A stretch of DNA of 64,000 bases, taken from positions 62,001 through 126,000 of the forward strand of contig CAVQOH010000002.1 in assembly GCA_963714405.1 (NCBI GenBank). Direction: 5' to 3'. Both the position numbers and the translations under genes were made by a program. The stretch's first letter is position 1. Every line of letters begins with the position of its first letter. Of the stretch, positions 17,316 to 25,789 are shown piece by piece. The stretch comes from JAZGGS01 sp963714405 (GTDB lineage Bacteria; Bacteroidota; Ignavibacteria; Ignavibacteriales; Ignavibacteriaceae). Below the pieces are notes generated by a model. That model ran no database searches. It was not told the DNA's origin and was given only the letters and a program-made list of their open reading frames with translations.

Positions 17316-18143
17316 CTAATCACTTATTGAATAAACACTCAAACGATTTTTTCCAAAGAGTAGAAAAAGTAAATCATTTTTTATAAAGAAAGAATCAGGT
17401 GATATTGAGTTTGTTTCTTTTATCAATGTTTCTTCAAAAATAAAATTTTCTGTGTATAAATCAAGTACCTTAAATAGATTAGTTAAATTTCCCTTAGAAT
17501 TATGATAAGAAAAATTGAAATAAAGTAGATGATCTTTGCTCACAAAATTTATATTTCCTCTTATTTTATTCTCTTTTTCAGCTTTTCTAAGAATTTCTTT
17601 AACATTTGATGATTCAGTGAAATTGGAATTAAATGGCTCTGGGAAAAAATAACCTGAAAATGGATTGCTCTCATCAATTCGTTTTTTCACATCATTTATT
17701 TTTGCGGAATCATCACCAAACTCTTCCAGAAGTTCACCGGTTTTGCAATCCAGCGAAAAGAATTTTTTTCCCTCAAACATTTGTTGATAGCAGTATACTT
17801 TTTCATTCCATGTAAATAAGAATGAGTAGTTAAAATTTTTCCAAAGGATTTTTTTTTCATTTAAATCCATTGCTATAATACCAATGTGCTGAGGCATATC
17901 AGGTTTAACAAATTTATGAAAGTAAATAATATCAGTATAAACAGCTTCTATGCCAATCCAGAATTTTTCTTCAAGCTGAATATTTGTAAATACTTTTTTT
18001 CCGCTTTCGATATTATAACAATTAAAATACACCTGTTTGTTTTCTAAATCTCTTTCTTCAATAACTAGTTTATTTATTTCTCCAGGAATTATACGCCAAA
18101 TAGTTTTATTAGTTTTGTGTGTATATCTTTTTTTTATCTTCAT
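17316..18143 (-). CDS. Uncharacterised protein, possibly DUF4905 family
   Basis: A 275-residue protein without signal peptide or membrane helix. It reads as repeated beta-strands with phrases such as KTIWRIIPGEINKLVIEERD, then IGIIAMDLNEKKILWKNFNY and FSLDCKTGELLEEFGDD, reminiscent of a PQQ-like or WD-like propeller fragment. The layout and size resemble a small Bacteroidota family (DUF4905), an association I make from memory and hold loosely. It starts 3 bases after the tryptophanase stop and is followed by AMMECR1, so it is likely co-expressed with both. Confidence 0.6.
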   Translation of the reverse strand: MKIKKRYTHKTNKTIWRIIPGEINKLVIEERDLENKQVYFNCYNIESGKKVFTNIQLEEKFWIGIEAVYTDIIYFHKFVKPDMPQHIGIIAMDLNEKKILWKNFNYSFLFTWNEKVYCYQQMFEGKKFFSLDCKTGELLEEFGDDSAKINDVKKRIDESNPFSGYFFPEPFNSNFTESSNVKEILRKAEKENKIRGNINFVSKDHLLYFNFSYHNSKGNLTNLFKVLDLYTENFIFEETLIKETNSISPDSFFIKNDLLFLLFGKNRLSVYSISD

Positions 18144-18146
18144 CTA

Positions 18147-19529
18147 CTATTTGCTAATAGGTTTAAATTTGGCGGTAAAATGTCTTAGCATTGGTGCTTC
18201 ATAAATTATTTCATATCCTTTTAACTTTGCCCTTTTTTTATAAACTTCAATAATTATTTCAACCAGATAATCTATATGACTTTGAGTATAAACCCTGCGC
18301 GGTATTGCCAATCTTACAAGCTCCATCATTGAAGGAATAAGTTTTCCTTTTTCATTGTACTTGCCGAACATTACACTTCCAATTTCCACAGCACGAATCC
18401 CTCCTTCGAGATAAAGCTCGCAAACAATTGCCTGCCCGGGATATTGTTCAGGCGAAATGTTTGGTAAAAATCTTTTTGCATCAATATAAATTGCATGCCC
18501 TCCGGGTGGTTCAATTATTGGAACACCTGCATTAACGAGTTTGTTACCCAGGTATTCTACACTTTTTAACCTGTATTCTAAATAATGTTCATCAACTACT
18601 TCTTCTAAACCTTGCGCAACCGCTTCCAAATCCCTTCCTGCTAATCCACCATAGGTAGGAAATCCCTCAGTAACAATAAGAAGATTTCTGCATTTCATTG
18701 CAAGTTTATTATCATTCATAGCAAGAAATCCCCCAATGTTTACCAATGCATCCTTTTTAGCACTCATTGTTGCACCATCTGCATATGAAAACATTTCCTG
18801 TGCAATTTCCAACACAGATTTATTCTGATATCCTTTTTCTCTTAACTTAATGAAGTACGCGTTTTCTGCAAATCGGCAGGCATCTAAGAAAAGCGGTAAG
18901 TTATACTTTTTACATATTTCTTTTACTTCACGAATGTTCTGCATTGATACGGGTTGACCACCACCGGAATTATTTGTAACGGTTAGCATGCAAAGAGGAA
19001 TATTTTCTACACCTTTCTCTATGATAAATTTTTCCAGTTTTACCACATCCATATTTCCCTTGAAAGGTGCACGTTTTTCCGGATGTTTTCCCACTTCAGT
19101 TATAAAATCTTCAGCCACAGCACCGCTGAATTCTATATTTGCGCGGGTTGTATCAAAATGTGTGTTATTAGGAAAATATTTTCCTTCACCTCCAACAATT
19201 GAGAACAGGATTTTTTCTGCTGCTCGGCCCTGGTGAGTTGGAATTATATTTTTCATATGTGTAAGCTTGTTCACAGCTTTTTCAAATCTATAATAACTTT
19301 TTGAACCAGCATAAGCTTCATCCCCGTTCATAATTCCTGCCCATTGCTTTGAACTCATTGCGGAAGTGCCGCTATCAGTTAAAAGATCAATTAATACATC
19401 ATCTGCATGCAGCATAAAAGGATTGTAACCAGCTTTGTTAAGAAGTTTTTCTCTTTCTTCGCGGGTTGTAAACCTTATTGGTTCAACTGATTTAATTTTA
19501 AAAGGTTCTATGATTGTTTTTGGTTTCAT
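18147..19529 (-). CDS. tnaA: Tryptophanase (tryptophan indole-lyase)
   Basis: A PLP enzyme that converts L-tryptophan to indole, pyruvate and ammonia. Family signatures: LIDLLTDSGTSAMS near residue 46, PTHQGRAAEK, and SYADGATMSAKKDALVNIGG, whose SAKKD holds the PLP-binding Lys. It could be mistaken for tyrosine phenol-lyase, which it resembles in several stretches (QWAGIM, NKSVLEI). The residues that separate the two match tryptophanase: Asp in FDTTR where phenol-lyase has Thr, Val in RAVEIG where phenol-lyase has Arg, and His in LRHFTA where phenol-lyase has Phe. Length 460 is normal. It heads an operon with AMMECR1 and Memo. No tnaC-like leader is visible. Confidence 0.92.
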   Translation of the reverse strand: MKPKTIIEPFKIKSVEPIRFTTREEREKLLNKAGYNPFMLHADDVLIDLLTDSGTSAMSSKQWAGIMNGDEAYAGSKSYYRFEKAVNKLTHMKNIIPTHQGRAAEKILFSIVGGEGKYFPNNTHFDTTRANIEFSGAVAEDFITEVGKHPEKRAPFKGNMDVVKLEKFIIEKGVENIPLCMLTVTNNSGGGQPVSMQNIREVKEICKKYNLPLFLDACRFAENAYFIKLREKGYQNKSVLEIAQEMFSYADGATMSAKKDALVNIGGFLAMNDNKLAMKCRNLLIVTEGFPTYGGLAGRDLEAVAQGLEEVVDEHYLEYRLKSVEYLGNKLVNAGVPIIEPPGGHAIYIDAKRFLPNISPEQYPGQAIVCELYLEGGIRAVEIGSVMFGKYNEKGKLIPSMMELVRLAIPRRVYTQSHIDYLVEIIIEVYKKRAKLKGYEIIYEAPMLRHFTAKFKPISK

Positions 19530-19717
19530 TGTATTTACTTTTTGGGAAAAGGCTTAAATGATTGAATTTGTTATTCAAATTTAATAAAGGATAAAGACTT
19601 TTCCCGTAAATAATTTCATTTACAAATTTATTTTACCACAAATCATTTTTTTATTGCCTTTTCTAAAAACAATAAATATGTTTTTACTCATCATAAAAAC
19701 AATTGAGGAGTGGTGTT

Positions 19718-20533
19718 ATGGATCCTTCTGATACAAACGAAATAAACGAACAACTGGAGCAAGCTGAGCACGGTGAAGAACTCAGTCATTCCGATAAAAT
19801 GATTGGAGTTTTTACGGAACCCGCAAAAACTTTTGAGCATACTGCAAAATTTCCACCAAGAACTAAGGATTGGGTTGTGCCTTTATTGATATTCTTCTTT
19901 GTAATTGCTGTTATTAGAATGGCAGCTATGATGAATGAAGAAGTTTTTTTTGAAGCCAAGCAAAAGCAGATTGACAGTATTGAAAGTATGGTTGAAAACG
20001 GTACTCTTAGCAGGGAAGATGGAGATACAGCAATTGAAAGCATTGATGAACAGATGGAGTTTATGCAGGGACCCGTTGGATGGGTTATTACTATAGCAAC
20101 AACTATGATTTTTGGTTTTATTGTTTTCTTTATTCTTGTGGGTATTTACTTTCTTGGTGTTAAATGGTTTCTTAATGGAGAAGGAGGATATTCCTCAGCA
20201 CTTGTTGCAAACGGGTTAACGGCATATATATCAATTGTACAATATATCATTGTTGGCATTTTAACAATGGCATTCAGTACGATAGTAAATGACACCAGTT
20301 TGGCTGCGTTGCTTGGGTCCGATCGCACAACCATCGCTGGCTTTTTACTTGCAAAGATAGATCCGTTTAGCATTTGGGCTTATACTGTACTAAGTATTGG
20401 TTTGTCTAAAATGTTTAAATCTCAGTCTACAGGCAAATATTATGTATTAGTATTTTCATTGTGGATCGTTGGCGGACTGCTTTTATTCTTTGTTGCGCAG
20501 GCAGTTCCGTTCTTAAGTTTCCTATCTCAATAA
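19718..20533 (+). CDS. Yip1-like multi-pass membrane protein
   Basis: The ATG at 19718 is preferred because GAGGAG lies 7 bases upstream; an in-frame TTG at 19703 would precede the binding site. The 271-residue protein starts with an acidic soluble segment (PSDTNEINEQLEQAEHGEEL), then has about five membrane helices (for example WVVPLLIFFFVIAVIRMAAM and GWVITIATTMIFGFIVFFIL) with a small acidic loop between the first two. This is the layout of Yip1-domain proteins of Bacteroidota. The molecular role is unknown. Gene is convergent with priA. Confidence 0.75.
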   Translation: MDPSDTNEINEQLEQAEHGEELSHSDKMIGVFTEPAKTFEHTAKFPPRTKDWVVPLLIFFFVIAVIRMAAMMNEEVFFEAKQKQIDSIESMVENGTLSREDGDTAIESIDEQMEFMQGPVGWVITIATTMIFGFIVFFILVGIYFLGVKWFLNGEGGYSSALVANGLTAYISIVQYIIVGILTMAFSTIVNDTSLAALLGSDRTTIAGFLLAKIDPFSIWAYTVLSIGLSKMFKSQSTGKYYVLVFSLWIVGGLLLFFVAQAVPFLSFLSQ

Positions 20534-20552
20534 AAGTAATTATTAATTTTGT

Positions 20553-20577
20553 GCGGCTCACTTTTTAAGTGAGCTGC
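20553..20577. terminator. Hairpin between convergent Yip1-like gene and priA
   Basis: An 11-bp inverted repeat, GCGGCTCACTT / AAGTGAGCTGC (one G-T pair), with a TTT loop. It lies 20 bases after one stop and 5 bases before the other. No long T tract follows on either side, so it may act with Rho or as a weak terminator. Confidence 0.7.
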
Positions 20578-20581
20578 ATAA

Positions 20582-23047
20582 TCACATAATACTCTGCGGG
20601 TCAATATCATAAATCATTCTAACTTCTTTATAGCGCGATTTTTTATTAAACTCAACAAACGAATCAATAATTGCTTTACGTAAAATTCCCCCGCCCGGAT
20701 CAGTTTCTTTAAAACTTTTTATAAGAATATGAAACCTGTAAAATCCTTTTAATTTTGAAATTACAGCATAAGCAGGTGAAGAAATTTTTAACCATTTTTT
20801 ATATTTAATCAACTCTCTGTAAAAATCGTTAATAGCTCCTTCGGCTCTTTTTTCAGTTTCATCTTTAGCTTCTATAAGCGCAATTCTTGTAAAAGGAGGG
20901 TAGCCTAATTTTTCCCTATCAGCAATTTCTTTATCGTAAAATCCATCGTAATTGTTTGCTAAAACCATTTGAAGTGTAAAATGTTTTTCATTCTGGGTTT
21001 GTATAACTACTTCGCCGGGAGTTTTGCTTCTGCCCGCTCTTCCCGAAACCTGTGTTAATAGTTGAAAAGTTCTTTCATCAGCCCTGAAATCAGGAAGCCA
21101 CAAAGTAGTTTCTGCAGAAACTACTCCAACTAATGTTACCCTCGATAAATCCAATCCTTTAGAAACCATTTGTGTACCAACAAGAATATCTATTTCGCTA
21201 TTACTGAATGAGGTAAGTATTTTACCCAGCGTTGATTTTCTATTTATCGAATCAGAATCAACACGTTGTATTTTTATTTTATTAAAATAATATTCCAACT
21301 CATCTTCAACTCTTTCTGTACCGGTTCCAAAATATTTTATATTCATAGAACCGCAATGTGTACAAGCACCGGGTGCTTTCTTCTCCAAGCTGCAATAATG
21401 GCACTGTATAATATTTTTATTTAAATGCAAAACCATCGGTACAGAACAGTTACTGCAGGTTTCAATTTCACCGCAATCTGAACAATAAATTTGTGTAGAA
21501 AATCCTCTCCTGTTCTGAAGAATTATTACACCTTCTTTTTTCTTCAACCTTTCTTCAATTTTATTAAGCAATGTAGTCGAGAAAATATTTTCTTTATTCT
21601 TTTTAGTTTCCCTGGAAATGTTCACCATTAAAATCTTTGGAAGCTTTGCATCATCAACACGTTCTGGTAGTTCAAGTAATTTATATTTTCCTGCTTTAGT
21701 ATTATACATACTTTCTATAGAAGGTGTCGCAGAACCGAGCACAACCGGGCATTTTTGTATGCTGCCTATAACTACTGCTGCATCTCTGGCATTGTATCGT
21801 GGTGTTTGATCGTATTGTTTATAGCTTGCATCATGTTCCTCATCAACTACTATTAGTCCTATATTTCTTAGTGGAGTAAAAAGTGCAGAACGTGCACCAA
21901 TCACAACTTTAGATTTTCCTTTTAAAATCTTACGCCACGAATCATATCTTTCACCTGCAGACATCCTGCTGTGAACAACAGTAACTGTATCACCAAAATT
22001 GTTAAATAATCGGGAAGTAATTTGCGGCGTAAGTGAAATTTCAGGAACTAAAATTAAAGCTGTTTTCTTCTTTGCCAAAACAGTTTTTATTACTTCTATA
22101 TAAACCTGTGTTTTACCGCTGCCCGTAACACCGTGGAGTAAAAAAGTTTTAAACCTGCTTTGTTCACTCTCTTTATTAATTTCATCTACAACATTCTGCT
22201 GCTGTTTATATAGAATTAATTCCTTTTTTTCTTCTTCATAATGATCTGTAAATTTTCTTTCAACTTCTTTCTCAAAAATATTAACAAATCCTTTTTCAGA
22301 TAGAGAATCCAAAGAAGATTTTGATGAATCTGTTTTGTGCAGCAACTCTGCAACCGGAAGGGCTTTACCTTTTGCTGCTACTATTTCCAGTAAAAGCTTA
22401 ACCTGCTTTGGTGAACGGCTTTCCAGCTCAGGGAATCCCGCATAAATTTCTGCTACTGATTTATTAAGCTTAACAAATTTTACTTTTTTAACTTTTATTT
22501 TTGCAGGTCCTACGGAATCTAGTAATGTAATTGCTCCCTGTTTTCGCAATGTTTGCAGGATTGAGTAAATATTTTTCTTCTTAATCCTTTTTTGAAGAGA
22601 TGAAAGATATACTTCTTCTGTTTCTGAAAGCTCTTTGAGAACTTTAAATTTTGTCGAGGTTCTTTTTTTCTCCTTTAATAATAAAAATTTGCAGGTTTCA
22701 GTATCTGCAATAATTTTTCTTTTTGACTCAATATCGGAGCCCTGTGGAACTGAAAGCTTTAGTGCTTCACCTAAAGATGAAAGATAATAATCGGCAACCC
22801 ACTGGTAAAATTTTAATCCTTTCTTATCGAAGATTGGAATTTCATCAATAACATCTTTTAGAGGTTTTATTTTTTCTGTTACTGAAGTAGTGCTGGAAGT
22901 TTTTACTATGAATCCTGTAAGAGTTCTTTTACCAAAAGGAGCAACTGCTCTCACACCAAATTTAACTATCGGCTTTAGATCTCCCGGAACAGAATATGTA
23001 AAAGTATTTCGGAAAGGTAACGGAAAAACTAATTCAACATACATCAC
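20582..23047 (-). CDS. priA: Primosomal protein N' (replication restart helicase PriA)
   Basis: PriA reloads the replicative helicase at stalled forks. The 821-residue protein has the N-terminal DNA-binding segment (VELVFPLPFRNTFTYSVP), helicase motif I GVTGSGKTQVYIEVI, motif II DEEHDASYKQ, and a cysteine-rich zinc region with CSDCGEIETCSNC, CHYC and CTHC. Motifs V and VI (GTQMVSKGLD, QVSGRAGR) follow. Domain order and length match PriA. The ATG overlaps the stop of the upstream lipoprotein gene by four bases, so the two are coupled. Confidence 0.96.
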   Translation of the reverse strand: MMYVELVFPLPFRNTFTYSVPGDLKPIVKFGVRAVAPFGKRTLTGFIVKTSSTTSVTEKIKPLKDVIDEIPIFDKKGLKFYQWVADYYLSSLGEALKLSVPQGSDIESKRKIIADTETCKFLLLKEKKRTSTKFKVLKELSETEEVYLSSLQKRIKKKNIYSILQTLRKQGAITLLDSVGPAKIKVKKVKFVKLNKSVAEIYAGFPELESRSPKQVKLLLEIVAAKGKALPVAELLHKTDSSKSSLDSLSEKGFVNIFEKEVERKFTDHYEEEKKELILYKQQQNVVDEINKESEQSRFKTFLLHGVTGSGKTQVYIEVIKTVLAKKKTALILVPEISLTPQITSRLFNNFGDTVTVVHSRMSAGERYDSWRKILKGKSKVVIGARSALFTPLRNIGLIVVDEEHDASYKQYDQTPRYNARDAAVVIGSIQKCPVVLGSATPSIESMYNTKAGKYKLLELPERVDDAKLPKILMVNISRETKKNKENIFSTTLLNKIEERLKKKEGVIILQNRRGFSTQIYCSDCGEIETCSNCSVPMVLHLNKNIIQCHYCSLEKKAPGACTHCGSMNIKYFGTGTERVEDELEYYFNKIKIQRVDSDSINRKSTLGKILTSFSNSEIDILVGTQMVSKGLDLSRVTLVGVVSAETTLWLPDFRADERTFQLLTQVSGRAGRSKTPGEVVIQTQNEKHFTLQMVLANNYDGFYDKEIADREKLGYPPFTRIALIEAKDETEKRAEGAINDFYRELIKYKKWLKISSPAYAVISKLKGFYRFHILIKSFKETDPGGGILRKAIIDSFVEFNKKSRYKEVRMIYDIDPQSIM

Positions 23048-23586
23048 TCGTTCTCATAAAACTGAAGCATATCTGTTAATTTTTTCCCTTCAAAATCTTC
23101 ACTAAACATTTTAAATTCAAGAGTTTTAAATGAATTATCCCACATAATTCGCTTATAATCTTTAGAAACAATAACTTCGCCGTTTGTTTCTAATATACTG
23201 TCTTCCGGATTGATTGTAAGAAAGTAAAATGGTTCCTGGTAAACAATTCCTTCAACTTTGGTAATATCTTCAAAGGTAAAGGTTGCTTTACCGTTTAACA
23301 TTCCATTATTAATAAATAATTCCCTCCCGGTTATATATTGTCCCTCTTCTTCCATAAGTGTTACAAATTCATCACTTTCCAAAACATACTCAAAAAGATT
23401 TTCTTTATCAGCATCAAGCTCTTCACTATTTATTGCATCAGATCTTATATCTTCAACAATTACGCTAGCAATTCCGGAATTTGTATTATCTAATTCAACT
23501 TTGTAAGAAACAGAGTGAAACAGAAGGCAACCCTGTACTGTAATCATTAAAATTAAAGTAATAAATAAAATTGAAAGTTTTTTCAT
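23044..23586 (-). CDS. Uncharacterised lipoprotein
   Basis: A 180-residue protein with lipoprotein signal MKKLSILFITLILMITVQGC, giving a mature N-terminal Cys. The rest is mostly beta-strand with acidic patches (DADKENLFEYVLESDEFVTL, NPEDSILETNGEVIVSKD). I do not recognise a family. It overlaps the start of priA, an unusual partner for an envelope lipoprotein, and probably only shares the promoter. Confidence 0.7.
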   Translation of the reverse strand: MKKLSILFITLILMITVQGCLLFHSVSYKVELDNTNSGIASVIVEDIRSDAINSEELDADKENLFEYVLESDEFVTLMEEEGQYITGRELFINNGMLNGKATFTFEDITKVEGIVYQEPFYFLTINPEDSILETNGEVIVSKDYKRIMWDNSFKTLEFKMFSEDFEGKKLTDMLQFYENE

Positions 23587-23708
23587 TAATTTTTATCCCG
23601 TTTTTTTGTAAAATTCATATTAAGTTTTAGCTTCTTTTAAGCAAATATAAAAATGATATAAGTTTATACCTAAACCAATAAATCTAAATATGTTTTTAAT
23701 CTCTTTAA

Positions 23709-23716
23709 TATCTTTG
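23709..23716 (+). promoter_or_regulatory. Bacteroidota-type -7 promoter element of the K+ channel gene
   Basis: TATCTTTG matches the TAnnTTTG -7 consensus of Bacteroidota and is followed by C. A T-rich stretch (TGTTTTT) about 20 bases upstream could serve as the -33 element but is not an exact match. The ATG is 25 bases downstream. Confidence 0.5.
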
Positions 23717-23740
23717 CAAAGGAAAATCTGAGCAGTTCTT

Positions 23741-24730
23741 ATGATTGGAAAAAGCTATAGACATCTTCGTAATGCAATACTGGTATTAATATTTATTATT
23801 ATCAGCGGTACCTCAGGTTTTATGTTAATAGAGAAATGGAATTTGCCCGATTCACTTTACATGACCATTATCACAATTACAACAACAGGATTTGAAGAGG
23901 TTCATCCACTATCTACACAAGGAGAAATTTTTACGCTGGTTTTATTGATGTTTAGTTTTGGAACTGTACTTTATATTGGCGGTACAGGAGTTCAGATTAT
24001 AATTGAGAGTACTTTTTTCAGGAGAAAGAAAATGCAAAAGAGAATAGGACAGTTAAAAGATCATTATATAGTTTGCGGATTTGGCAGAATGGGTACGCAT
24101 ATTTGTAATGATTTACAGCAAGCGAATGTACCTTTTATTGTAATTGAAAGTAATCCTGATAACCAAAGCAAACTAGATGAGATGGAATATCTTTATGATA
24201 TTGGTGATGCATCAAGTGATGAAACATTGATTAGATCAGGTGTTAAATATGCAAAAGGACTTGTTGCGGTCTTATCATCAGATGCTGAGAATGTGTTTAC
24301 AACTCTTTCTGCAAAAACTTTAAATCCTCATATTTTTGTTGTTGCAAGAGCTATTGAAGATCATACTGAACCGAAATTAATGAAAGCAGGAGCAAACCGA
24401 GTTGTTAAACCTTATGAACTCGGCGGCGTAAGAATGGCTGAGATATTGCTAAGACCAGGTGTGATGGATTTTATTGATATTGTTGCAGGAAATAATAAAA
24501 TTGATTTGCAAATTGAAGAGATTACTGTAAAAAAAGGTTCATCAATGGATAAAAAAACTCTTGCCAATCTTCCAATTAGAAGCGATTTAAATGTTATAAT
24601 TGTTTCTATTCAGAATGAAGAAAAAGGACTTTTTATATACAATCCTAAAGGTGATACGATTGTTGATGAGGGGAATAAGATGATAGCAATTGGTGAACGT
24701 GATAACCTTGAAAAGTTAAAAAACTTATAA
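23741..24730 (+). CDS. Potassium channel with RCK (TrkA-N/TrkA-C) domains
   Basis: A 329-residue two-helix K+ channel subunit. Helix one is near residues 12-30 and the pore region is SLYMTIITITTTGFEEVHPL, with selectivity filter TTTGFEE (a TxGFE variant of TVGYGD), then the inner helix. Residues from 106 form a Rossmann RCK domain, HYIVCGFGRMGTHICNDL with GxGxxG-type nucleotide binding and acidic IVIESN, then a TrkA-C domain near the end (ITVKKGSSMDKKTLANLP). Such channels set membrane potential and are gated by nucleotides or ions. Gene is monocistronic and convergent with the LD-carboxypeptidase. Confidence 0.9.
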   Translation: MIGKSYRHLRNAILVLIFIIISGTSGFMLIEKWNLPDSLYMTIITITTTGFEEVHPLSTQGEIFTLVLLMFSFGTVLYIGGTGVQIIIESTFFRRKKMQKRIGQLKDHYIVCGFGRMGTHICNDLQQANVPFIVIESNPDNQSKLDEMEYLYDIGDASSDETLIRSGVKYAKGLVAVLSSDAENVFTTLSAKTLNPHIFVVARAIEDHTEPKLMKAGANRVVKPYELGGVRMAEILLRPGVMDFIDIVAGNNKIDLQIEEITVKKGSSMDKKTLANLPIRSDLNVIIVSIQNEEKGLFIYNPKGDTIVDEGNKMIAIGERDNLEKLKNL

Positions 24731-24734
24731 AAAA

Positions 24735-25787
24735 TCATCTCACAGCAGCTTCAAGCAAAATTAGTTTAAAACTTTCCGTATCAAGTTGTGCTTTAACTCC
24801 AAATGGAATTGTGAATTTATCTTTTACATGCCCAAAAGACAATCCGTAAACAACCGGGATTCCTAAACCAGCAAGTCTATCTATTAAAACTTCCATCAAG
24901 TTATAAGAATTTGTAAAGGAAGGATTTTCTTCTTTTGATTCACAATATTTAAAAACGCCAAGTGCTATTCCAGCAGCTTCATCAAATTTCCCTGCTTGTA
25001 TCATTTGCGTAAGCATTCTATCTACACGGTAAGGTTCTTCAATGTACTCTTCAAGAAATATTATTTTCCCTTTTGTATCAATATCATAATCTGTTCCAAT
25101 GAGAGAAGTAACAATTGATAAATTCCCACCGATCAGTTCACCTTCTGCAACACCGTTAGTGATTGAAGTTAATCCGTATACGTTATTATTATTTTCTGAA
25201 ATGGAACTATCCAGTTCCAGATTTTCTGAAGGATTGAATAGAACTTGCTTGAAATAATTAATTGAAAATTCGTTGTATGTTGAAATTCCTACAGGACCGT
25301 GAAATGTAATCAATCCTGTTTTTTTGTAAATACTGTATAACAAAGCTGTAACATCGCTGTAACCAATTAACACTTTAGGATTTTCTTTTATGAGGTTATA
25401 CTTTATGAGCGGGAGAATTCTTGAACACCCATAACCACCTCGTGCACACACTATCCCTTTAATATCTTTTCTTTCAAACATTTCATTAATATCTTCTGCT
25501 CTTTCCTTATCTGTTCCCGAAAAATATCCATTCATCATCATTAGTTTTTTAGAATAAACAATTTCAAAGCCAAGTGATTCCAAATTTTTAATTGATTCTT
25601 CTTTTTCCTTCTCTGAGATATAGCTTCCGGGAGTTATTAATCCAACCTTATCCCCTTTTTTAAGCTTTGCGGGATTAATTCTTTCCACATTCTGCAAACT
25701 TGTTTTTAATGCAAAAGATTTTCCATTTATTGCAGAAGCAGCAAGTGATGCAGAAGTAACTGTTTTAATAAAATTTCTTCTTTTCAT
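24735..25787 (-). CDS. LD-carboxypeptidase family protein (peptidase S66), Tat-type signal
   Basis: S66 enzymes cut the L,D bond of murein tetrapeptides in peptidoglycan recycling. The ATG at 25787, just after the upstream stop, begins MKRRNFIKTVTSASLAASAI, a twin-arginine-like signal; a GTG three codons upstream is less likely. Landmarks: KGDKVGLITPGSYISEKE, ARGGYGCSRILPL, and GYSDVTALL carrying the nucleophile Ser; later EEPYRVDRMLTQ and SFGHVKD hold Glu and His of the triad. The Tat-like signal is notable because many LdcA proteins are cytoplasmic; here an exported form is suggested. Confidence 0.88.
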   Translation of the reverse strand: MKRRNFIKTVTSASLAASAINGKSFALKTSLQNVERINPAKLKKGDKVGLITPGSYISEKEKEESIKNLESLGFEIVYSKKLMMMNGYFSGTDKERAEDINEMFERKDIKGIVCARGGYGCSRILPLIKYNLIKENPKVLIGYSDVTALLYSIYKKTGLITFHGPVGISTYNEFSINYFKQVLFNPSENLELDSSISENNNNVYGLTSITNGVAEGELIGGNLSIVTSLIGTDYDIDTKGKIIFLEEYIEEPYRVDRMLTQMIQAGKFDEAAGIALGVFKYCESKEENPSFTNSYNLMEVLIDRLAGLGIPVVYGLSFGHVKDKFTIPFGVKAQLDTESFKLILLEAAVR

Positions 25788-25789
25788 TG

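Noticed and set aside
19576..19583. TAAATTTG on the minus strand as a tnaA promoter
   Set aside because: The -7 pattern fits but the sequence is a palindromic AAATTT and no -33 element is at the usual distance; too weak to list as a feature.
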